Assembly: GCA_015680685.1 (NCBI GenBank)
Contig: MNCI01022307.1
Span: 951,375 to 991,140 of the forward strand
Origin: Gnetum montanum
Lineage: Eukaryota; Streptophyta; Gnetopsida; Gnetales; Gnetaceae
Reading direction: 5' to 3'
Length of the DNA stretch: 39,766 bases
In this document: piece after piece, positions 32,541-39,766 of the stretch
How the letters are laid out: every line of letters begins with the position of its first letter
Position numbering within the stretch: position 1 is the first letter of the stretch
The notes under the pieces: model-generated
What the model was told of the DNA's origin: nothing
Seen by the model: the letters and a program-made list of their open reading frames with translations, nothing else
Databases searched by the model: none
Translations under genes and position numbers: made by a program

Positions 32541-33856
32541 AGTGTTTGGAGTTGAGACTAAGTGGAGGACATGAAGTGAACTAGTTTCAAAAAGACCTTT
32601 CTGACTAGTTAGTTATATTCTTTTCTTTAAGTTTTGCTACTCATACCAAGCCTTCATTAGATGGTCTACATTATTCTATGCCTTAGCAAACTAGTATTTG
32701 CTAAACATTTTTTTGTTAATGTAGTAGCCACTTGTAGTGTGGTTAAGTTTAGATCTCATAAGTGCTGCTTGGTGCATGGAGGCTAATATATCTAGATGCA
32801 TTACAATGTGATCATGTAAACTCCTTTACCAAAACTTCTCATCATGATGGAAGATAAATGTTAAATTAGTATAGTATGGATCATGGTATGCATATGTGAT
32901 CCTAGCTTGAAATGATAGATGTCAATCATCATTACCCCCATTCTTATTATTTTCCTCTATAGGATTTCCAATAATATTTCCTATTAGGAGTGGATATTTG
33001 ACTTGTGAGAAGTAGAAATCATTTCAATTAGTTACATGTATGAATTTGATTAATACATTATGTTGGAGTTTGGTTTTATGTTACTTAATAACTTTAATAT
33101 ATCCAAGGATCTTATGATTAAGAGTATAAATTCATAACTACTCAACTTAGACCTTTCATAATAAATCTTATGATTAAACATAATTATAAACATCATAGAT
33201 TATGAATTACAATAGTGATCATTAGACTTACAAAGGAGACCATTATCCTTAGCTAACTTAAACATGACCTCTACATACAATATTGCTACACTTATTAATA
33301 GATTTTTCTCTACTTCAATGAAGCCTCCTGGGTGATAGTCACTTTTTATTTAAGAAGCTAGATTAGACTTACAATTGGCTCAATTATGGACTTTCTCTCT
33401 TCATCTTTAGAAAATTGAATATTGACTCACTCCCAAGTCTACTTAGCATCTCTACTTCTCTAGTAAAAGATGCTTACCAATACCTTTAATTATTGGGTTT
33501 ATGAAGTTCATCATAGGTTATAATGGTTAATCATAGTAACTTCCATATCTTCACTTCTTACGATGCTTAATCACTTATCATCTTAACCTTATTTATTCTT
33601 CTTCTTCTTCTTATATATATATATATATATATATAATAACTTTAATGGTACTTACTTTTTATTTCATAAAGGGATTATGATGCTTCAAGATTGAATGTTA
33701 TGACCTTATGAATGATTAAAAACTAATATATGAGATCACAAAACTAATAATTATGCATTACTATTTAGTTGAAGTATAACATAATATATTAAAAAAGATC
33801 AATCTTTAAAGCCTAAAACAATAATTTAAAATACTAACTAAACAAAACTACTAGCA
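32541..33856. other. Leader region of the old element, no gene seen
   Basis: In the young copies only about 120-145 bp separate the primer binding site from gag, so this 1.3-kb stretch is longer than expected and probably includes inserted DNA. It contains the compound microsatellite at 33596-33635. Confidence 0.35.
33596..33635. repeat. Compound microsatellite (TTC)n(TA)n
   Basis: Five TTC units are followed directly by twelve TA units. It is a simple-sequence tract likely to vary in length between individuals. Confidence 0.9.
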
Positions 33857-33877
33857 CCATCTTCATTAATGATACCA
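33857..33877 (-). other. Degenerate tRNA-Asp primer binding site
   Basis: Minus-strand TGGTATCATTAATGAAGAT aligns position by position with TGGCGCCATTGCCAGGGAT of the right copy; all changes but one are transitions (G to A or C to T). It adjoins the LTR end at 33880. Confidence 0.65.
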
Positions 33878-33879
33878 AA

Positions 33880-34731
33880 TGATGAGTGACGAGTAAGTCC
33901 AACATCCATATAATCTACAAGCATCATAGTAGATCATGTTATAATCTATAGATGGTCTAGCAAAATTGCTTAGCTTTGTTAGGTGATCATGAATTGATGT
34001 CTTCCCAACTAGACTTGTAGTGGTCCTTTAATTCATATGATAAAGTCTAGCTAAGACATATGATAATTAATGTTGTTTGGTTATAGTTCTAACCTATGTA
34101 AAATAAGGACATTATATTTAATTATATAATTAACTAAATAAAAAATTAATTTCTGAGCTAGCTTATTAGTGATGAGTACTTATTCCCTACTCTAATGTCA
34201 CATTCCTAAACAAATTCATCAATGGCTAGGATTACCAAGAGATCTCATTGTTGGGCATAATAAGCAATTAGGTACTGGAATTACCAAGCCAATGCATGTT
34301 AACACTCAAGATCAAGTTATGTTCATTCTACTAATAATTAATATGCAAGAAATATAAATATTATGGTCGGAAAAAGGTAAATAGAAATGGAAAGTAAAAG
34401 TTAGAAATAGTAAATCTAATCTAATTTAGAGTGTTATAATGAAGAAGAAACTATCCCAATCTTTATTTCCATCATGAAATATGTCTAGGTACAATTCACT
34501 TAAAAAAAAAAAAACTCTAGACAATAGACTCATATTCTAAAATTCATGTTGTATGCACTCACTGACTACTACAAGAAATTGGAAAACAAACTAATAGAAG
34601 CTACCTACTGTGAAACCAAATGATATCATAAATGTAGCCAAGACTAATCATGGGGATGTTGCATTTGCAAAGTTACATTATTAACTATGATATTATAGCC
34701 TATGGAAAACTATGATTTTTATTATTCATCA
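33880..34731 (-). repeat. 5' LTR of the old Ty3/Gypsy element (852 bp)
   Basis: It runs on the minus strand from TGATGAAT (34731) to CGTCACTCATCA (33880), with ends matching TGATGAGT/ACTCATCA apart from one base. Internal landmarks in the same order as 702-1567: GATTACCAAG twice (34230, 34280), TCTTTATTTCCATCATG (34468), and degenerate ATGATATC / ATGATATT units near the U3 end (34620, 34688). Length is close to the 866 bp of the left copy. Confidence 0.8.
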
Positions 34732-34739
34732 AATTTCAG

Positions 34740-34921
34740 GTAACCCAATATTATGACTTGATCTTGGTCTAAAACCTAAACAAAATCAATGGTAAACAAA
34801 GTTATTAATAATATATTCTATTAATTATTTATAACTTTCCAATAATTAACTAAAGGTAATGTCATGTAACCCAAGATTATTGCTTAAACTTGGTCCAAAG
34901 TCTAAACAAAATCAATTACAA
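34740..34921 (+). repeat. Direct repeat of about 57 bp, 125-bp offset
   Basis: GTAACCCAATATTATGACTT at 34740 corresponds to GTAACCCAAGATTATTGCTT at 34865, and CTAAACAAAATCAAT at 34777 to CTAAACAAAATCAAT at 34902. It lies just outside the LTR of the old element. Confidence 0.7.
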
Positions 34922-34929
34922 ATGTAGCC

Positions 34930-35839
34930 ATTAATAGTATGAAGAAGGTATAAAGCTATAGTGTAGCAAAAATTCCTATAAAAGAACTAACAATGAAAAA
35001 TTTAGAGTTAATAAAAAATATAATTTAAGAGTAAAACAATTTGGTAAATGCTAAGCACATTCAAAATAATTTAATGACACTTTTTAAGCTTTAATTAGAT
35101 CTACAAAAATAAATTTATTTAAGTTTGAAATTGTATTGGGAAAATAATACATATTTAATATTAAAATATTATTATTTTTCACCTTAACACTAAACATGTG
35201 TCAAAATAAAAGAACTAATCCCTACGATAACTTGAACAACATGATGAAGAATATATATATATAACTAGAATATTTTATTAATTATTTTTAAAAATAAATT
35301 TAAGTCTTATATAACCAAACTATCTTGCATAATCTATAATTTATATTTAAAACCTTAGTAGTTTCAAATCACTAGATTCATTATCAGTGATCTCTTCTTA
35401 TCTATCTTTCATCTTAACTCTTATCCAAGCTTCTCCTTGGCTATTTTAGAATTTTTACATTCAAATGTAGAAGACATCAAAATCCATTAGTAAGAAATAT
35501 TATTTAATTTCCCTGCTCATGAAGCTTATTACATTTTTGGATAAAAATACATGTGAAAATAACAAACAAGAGGATGAAAATAGAAAGTAAGATAAGGAAC
35601 TTGGCAACAAGATTTTAATTTAAATATCACACATAAGATCAAAAATCCAAAATTCCATAGATATTGAAAATCTAAAAAGCTCTAATGATTACATTTTAGT
35701 GTTAATCTCACTATTAATGATTATATTTTGATCATGAACTTGAAATAAGTTACTAAGCATTGAGTATTAACAATAGCCTCATAGCATATAATCTAAATGA
35801 ATAACTTTAGTTCACACCTCAAAATATATCTTTGATGGC
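34930..35839. other. AT-rich DNA without recognisable gene
   Basis: No motifs or terminal repeats are seen in this stretch. Confidence 0.35.
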
Positions 35840-36856
35840 TAACTCTAAGTCATGTTGTTGTACCCACTTTGACTTCTTTATACATAAGTAAGATTTCTGG
35901 TTACATTCTATGGATTCTTAGCTCAAAGCCATCTTTAGCAATCCAAATTCAACGTCTAGCATCATCTGCAACATAGTTTCTAGATCTCTCTCTTTAACTT
36001 GGTATAAGTAACATTTTGCATCAACACTAGCACTATTGTGGCTCATCATTTGCGGTTTCTAGTTTCAATGTTTGGCATCAGTTACAAAGTTGATTTTCTC
36101 TCTAGCTTTTGACATTTAGTATTAATCTTATTTTTAATTTTTAGCATCAAATTTTTATTTTCTAGCACATCAGCTCTTTAACATCCAGCGTCAATCTTGC
36201 ATTTAACATCTGATGCTAATTGTCATGTCAATTTATCTACACACCAATTCTACGAGGCATCTTTAGCCTATAAATAAGAGGATACTACTAAATAGAAAGG
36301 GGATAGCATCTATTACCATTTGATTAATTTTTTAGTAGTTGGCATATGTTAGCCCTTTTTCTCAACCCTTCAGCTCCCTTTCTTTGCTACTTAGTGTAGT
36401 TAGCATTCTTTGCAATTGGAAATTTGGAAATCCCTTTTTTAAAGACTCTACATCTCTGTAGAATAACTACTCTCTCCCTCTAGAGATATCAAATCCTCTA
36501 ATTTCTCTCATCTTTCCGTATTAACGCATTGCATCCCCTTCATGTTGTCCTCCTATCACACTGAGAATTACTTGGAATTAGGTCAACACACCAATTTCAT
36601 CCATTCCTTTGCTTCATCAATTGCTAAATTTGTAATTATTCTTTTTAGATCTTCATCAGTTGCATGCATCAAAGAAATAAAGGGATAACATAGCTCCTCA
36701 TCATATGCCTCTAATCCTTGGTACACATCTTGGAACATCTTTAGTAGGTTTCCATTCTTTTGTTTTCTCTTGTAATATGGATCTATCCATTTTAGTCGCT
36801 TTCATTTCTGGTATTTCTCTAGATCTACTTTAGATAGTTTTCTTTCTTTTCTCTAT
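35840..36856 (+). repeat. LTR-like promoter segment, family uncertain
   Basis: From about 35940 to 36225 a loose repeat of 'TTTAGCATCAA' type units recurs (AGCATCATCTGCAAC, TTTGGCATCAGTTACAAA, TTTTAGCATCAAATTT, TAACATCCAGCGTCAATC). It is followed by CTATAAATAAGAGG (36268-36281), identical to the TATA block of the left family A LTR, and about 90 bp later by TTTTTCTCAACCCTTCAGCTCC, similar to TTTTTCAACCCTTTTCCTCTCC at the equivalent place in the left LTR. I read it as U3-R of another LTR, interrupted by the right family A insertion at 36857. Confidence 0.4.
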
Positions 36857-37524
36857 TGATGAGTCATGAATTTGCTGACAGCTGCAATATCGCACCCATG
36901 ATAACGCATGCAAGATATCGCACCCGCGATATCGCATCCGCCGAATCATAGCTGACACGATATCGTGTACAGGATATCGCAGCCCAAGCCGCATTGCAGC
37001 ATTCACTTAGATTAATTATTTATTTACTTGTTATTTACTAATTTCCTAATTAGTCTCTCTCACCCTTAAACTCATGTTAAACTGCAGAATGAGTACGACT
37101 TGATTACGAGCATTTAAGTGCGACTACTTGGTAACCCAGTAGCGTACCTAGGACCTGCTCTTGGTAATCCCAATGGTAGTCATGCACAAAGTCCAAGATG
37201 TGTACAGATAATCAAGCAATGGATGCTCATCACACTTAGGCTAGTTTAGATTCTCTTACGCTTTCTCTCCTAACTTAGCTTAGTTAATATTATCTTCCAT
37301 TGCCTTCAGGAGTAGCATTAAATTAGAAGCCACATCATACACCTCACTCTGGACTAAACCATACGTGATAAAGATAATACTAGTCTAGGTGGGAAGATAG
37401 CAAACTGCAACCTAAGGCTAACTATCTAGATGCCACAACTAGTTTGTCTGTGGAGTTTGACCGGATCGCGCATGTAACGCTCGTATTCGTATGGTTGAGT
37501 GTAGGGGTACCTCGTCACTCATCA
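36857..37524 (+). repeat. 5' LTR of family A right copy (668 bp, internal deletion)
   Basis: Ends are TGATGAGTCATG and CGTCACTCATCA, as in the left copy. It aligns with 702-1567 except that about 200 bp are missing at 36985-36991: GATATCGCAGCC is followed almost directly by GCATTGCAGCATTCACTTAG. The missing part in the left LTR (about 1236-1437) holds the TATA box and presumed transcript start. The palindromic U3 array is kept (36881-36984). Confidence 0.9.
36881..36984 (+). repeat. Palindromic ATATCGC array in LTR U3
   Basis: Units GCAATATCGCACCC, GCAAGATATCGCACCC, GCGATATCGCATCC, ACGATATCGTGTAC and AGGATATCGCAGCC recur at roughly 15-25 bp spacing. It is homologous to 1441-1542 and rich in CpG. 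Confidence 0.7.
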
Positions 37525-37525
37525 T

Positions 37526-37546
37526 TGGCGCCATTGCCAGGGATGG
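37526..37546 (+). other. Primer binding site complementary to tRNA-Asp
   Basis: TGGCGCCATTGCCAGGGAT follows the LTR end by one base and differs from the complement of plant tRNA-Asp 3' end at two positions, both G to A. Confidence 0.88.
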
Positions 37547-37667
37547 TGCTAGTTAGCTAGATTAGTTATATCATACAAGGTCTTTGTAAAGGACTTAACA
37601 ATATATCTTTTAGAAAGAAATAATTATTAAAAGTCACATATAAAATTCACACACAACTCCACAACCA

Positions 37668-39646
37668 TGCCTTTCCTACAAGATCATGATAATGCCACTT
37701 AGTGAGGAAGTTCATTGGAGAACCAAAAAACTATATGACAATGAAGATTGGAATACACAACTTGAAGTGGGGGTTTCTTATAAACATGAACAAAAGCAAT
37801 GTCATCCCAACACATGAAAGCATAATCACCTGATGACGATGAACCCCTATTGGCCACTACAAGTTTAATGCAAATACAAGAGGATGTTCGAATCTCATGT
37901 AGGCATCGTAAAGAGAGCCGTCTACCCAAGCTCGATTTAAACAAATTTCCTAAATTTTTAGGAGGCTATGACTTAAATCTGCATCAACATTTACAAGCCT
38001 TCTACGATGCCTGCACATGGAACAACATTGATAACGGGTGGCAAAAACTTAAGCTCTTTTCCATGGCACTCATTGGCCAAGAAAAAGTATGGTATAGATC
38101 ATTAAAACCAAATTCAATACGACGTTGGTCAACAATGGTAGAAGCCTTTAACGAAAAATATCAAACTTACGCAAGAGTGTCAGCCTTGAGGAAAAAAATC
38201 CAAGAGTGAAAACAAGAAAAACATGAACCCTTGAACATGGCCTTAGAAAGATATTATTCACTGTTAAACAATTGTCCAAGCCAAGGATTTTCCAAGGAAA
38301 GGCTAATGTACCATATCATTGATGGGCTTCGTGATGCAACAAGAAAAAACCTAGGGATGTATGCCCAAGGTCAACTATACAAACTACGAACCCATCAAAT
38401 CCAAGAGCTTATTAAGCGAGTAGCAAAAGAAGAAGGAGAAATAGCTATATGGGAGAGTGTTGAAAAACATCAATGGGACCAAAATCTCAACTTAACAAAG
38501 GTCCATGATCATAAAAAGGAGAAATCAACCAATCTCAAGGTGGAAACATCATCTTTGCCAACACAACAAACATTAGAAGAAGCTGAGGCAAAGATCAATA
38601 AGATGTTGGAATGGATGTATCAAAAGTGTGGAGAATTTATTGATAGTATTGGAGATTAAGTTTTGGCAACCCAAGAAGCAGGAAAAAACATTAGACAATT
38701 GAAAAGAAGGAATAAAGAAAATAAGAGCTCAACTACCAATCATATGTATGAATGCACCATGTTCCTGTACGATCACCCCAAGGGCCAATGTCCAATATTG
38801 TTACATTTACATGAGCATTGGGGAAATACGTTACATCCAGAGTTCGTACAGAGATACTGTGTTCGATCACAGTGGCAACAATCCCAGTCGTGGGGGAGAC
38901 CACCACTAAACTAGAGACATCCTTCATATCATCCGAATCCAAACGCTTATCTTGTTCAACATCTTGTTTCCCCAACTAGGCCAATGCACTTTATCTCACC
39001 ACAGTACCATTCTCCTCAATACTATCAACCCATGCCTCCAACACAACCACCACCTTGTGTACCTTACACTTCCCCTCATTTTCAACATTATCATCCTTTC
39101 CCTCCTCATACATCGCCACCAACTGTTCCTAAGGTTCCTACACCACAACAACAACCCACGAACATTACTTGTGCTACTACTTCCAACAGCAATGAGAAAC
39201 CTCAACAACATCAAAGGCACCCCTTCTTTAAACATGACCATAAGAAGGGACAACACAATTCTGAGTCCACTGCATCCTCTAACTCAGCACAAATCCCACA
39301 CTATGGTGCACTCTTATCTTTGAATCCCATGCCTCATGTAACTTTATCAGGGCCACCAACTCACACTCCAACAACAATACGGCCCAATGAACACAAGAAT
39401 GGAGAGCGACAACCCAATCCTTGCATATCATCTAATGGTCCCAAATATCATAGTGGGTCAACTCATTATCCAGGAACAACATCATATAAATTGCCCCACT
39501 ATGGTCACTATAATCAAGTGTGTGAACCTCGATGGGGTAAGTATGACTGGGCCCCAAAATTTCCAACATGCAAGGATCCTCATCTTCCACCTATTAATCC
39601 TTGCCATTCTCAACCGTTTAGTTATGGGGGATATCCCCCATTCTAG
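37668..39646 (+). pseudogene. gag: Gag of family A right copy, nearly intact
   Basis: The start is taken at 37668 (MPFLQDHDNAT) by match to the left copy. A 2-base loss near 37699 shifts the frame, and about 350 bp of the N-terminal part are deleted. From 37850 one frame runs to TAG 39644-39646 with only three stops (38207, 38657, 38912). The capsid-like retrotransposon Gag domain spans about 37920-38430: KFPKFLGGYDLNLHQHLQAF, WYRSLKPNSI, HIIDGLRDATRKNLGMYA. A Lys/Glu-rich stretch follows. At 38753-38791, C-x2-F-x3-H-x4-C looks like a zinc knuckle with its second Cys lost. The last 230 residues are Pro/Gln/His-rich. Gag packages element RNA; this copy could not make a full-length product. Confidence 0.9.
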
Positions 39647-39766
39647 TAACAAGCAGGATTAATAACCACTTTTTATTTTCTTCAATTTTACAACTTTTTG
39701 TTTTCCAGTTTTTTGATTTTCAATTTCTTGTTTTATTATTTTGTCTTTTTATCTTTTTGTCTTTTT
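39647..39766 (+). other. T-rich tract after gag with splice-acceptor-like end
   Basis: The 120 bases after the gag stop are dominated by T and contain repeated TTTTTGTCTTTTTATC-type units. TTTTTGTTTTCCAG (39695-39708) is a strong acceptor-like sequence. No pol reading frame starts before the window ends. Confidence 0.5.

Larger units (their letters stand above)
27594..34731 (-). mobile_element. Old Ty3/Gypsy (Athila/Tat-like) element, minus strand
   Basis: Reading from high to low coordinates: 5' LTR (34731-33880), degenerate tRNA-Asp primer binding site, gag (about 32540-31440), protease (30350-29864), RT and RNase H (29672-28200) and an integrase zinc-finger remnant (27785-27594). LTR, PBS and gag align with the two family A copies, but with far more substitutions, so this is an older relative. 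The 3' LTR may be the fragment at 26490-26703. No domain is functional. Confidence 0.85.
36857..39766 (+). mobile_element. Ty3/Gypsy LTR retrotransposon, family A, right copy (5' part)
   Basis: 5' LTR (36857-37524), tRNA-Asp primer binding site, 122-bp leader and gag follow in order and the element leaves the window after gag. It is the least decayed element here. TCTAT (36852-36856) would be the left target-site copy; its partner is outside the window. Pol would lie beyond the right edge. Confidence 0.9.

Noticed and set aside
37699-37944. Minus-strand 81-codon open frame across the gag start
   Set aside because: It is antisense to the gag N-terminal region, which is confirmed by homology with the left copy.
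38952-39323. Open frames in other frames and on the minus strand over the Pro-rich end of gag
   Set aside because: Low-complexity CCA/CAA repeats open several frames at once; only the frame continuous with the capsid-like domain is real.

Overview
This window looks like nuclear intergenic DNA of a land plant, most likely a gymnosperm. It is AT-rich, I find no host gene I can defend, and recognisable content is layered, decayed transposable elements: Ty3/Gypsy elements of the Athila/Tat type primed by tRNA-Asp, an old autonomous Helitron with a plant-type intron, an old LINE, and tRNA-derived SINE-like pieces. The gymnosperm assignment is inference from the age and style of the repeats; 'land plant' is firmer.

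Layout. (a) 1-1567, minus strand: 5' end of a Ty3/Gypsy element (call it family A), with complete 5' LTR (702-1567), tRNA-Asp primer binding site and the start of gag running off the left edge. (b) 1568-6340: promoter-like DNA with three copies of a palindromic motif, then about 3 kb without a recognisable gene, a TATA-bearing GC-richer island near 5400, a 300-bp tandem duplication, and a SINE-like piece. (c) 6340-10265: AT-rich DNA with little to recognise. (d) 10277-14471, plus strand: Helitron Rep/helicase pseudogene with HUH motif, Walker A motif and one clear intron. (e) 14794-15243: large inverted repeat with a 20-bp spacer. (f) 15300-16990, minus: unidentified coding remnant. (g) about 17630-21440, plus: LINE (ORF1 remnant, endonuclease, reverse transcriptase with YVDD, C-terminal Cys/His motif). 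(h) 22120-22625: SINE-like pieces. (i) 23340-26180, minus: long unidentified coiled-coil-like coding remnant. (j) 26490-34731, minus: old member of family A's superfamily, with LTR, degenerate primer binding site, gag, protease, RT, RNase H and an integrase zinc-finger remnant. (k) 34732-36856: repeats and a promoter-like segment sharing a 14-base TATA block with the family A LTR. (l) 36857-39766, plus: second family A element, LTR, primer binding site and nearly complete gag running off the right edge.

The two young family A elements lie head to head at the window edges and face outward; everything between them is older. Genes here do not form a pathway: Gag, protease, RT, RNase H and integrase are parts of copy-and-paste elements, and the Helitron Rep/helicase is the machinery of rolling-circle transposition. 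All are broken by stops, frameshifts or deletions.

The items most worth a second look are the unidentified coding remnant at 23340-26180 with an in-frame 180-bp duplication, the 14.8-15.2 kb inverted repeat, the palindromic U3 arrays, and the family A LTR that has lost its TATA region. Coordinates of decayed features are approximate because all calls were made by reading and hand translation.
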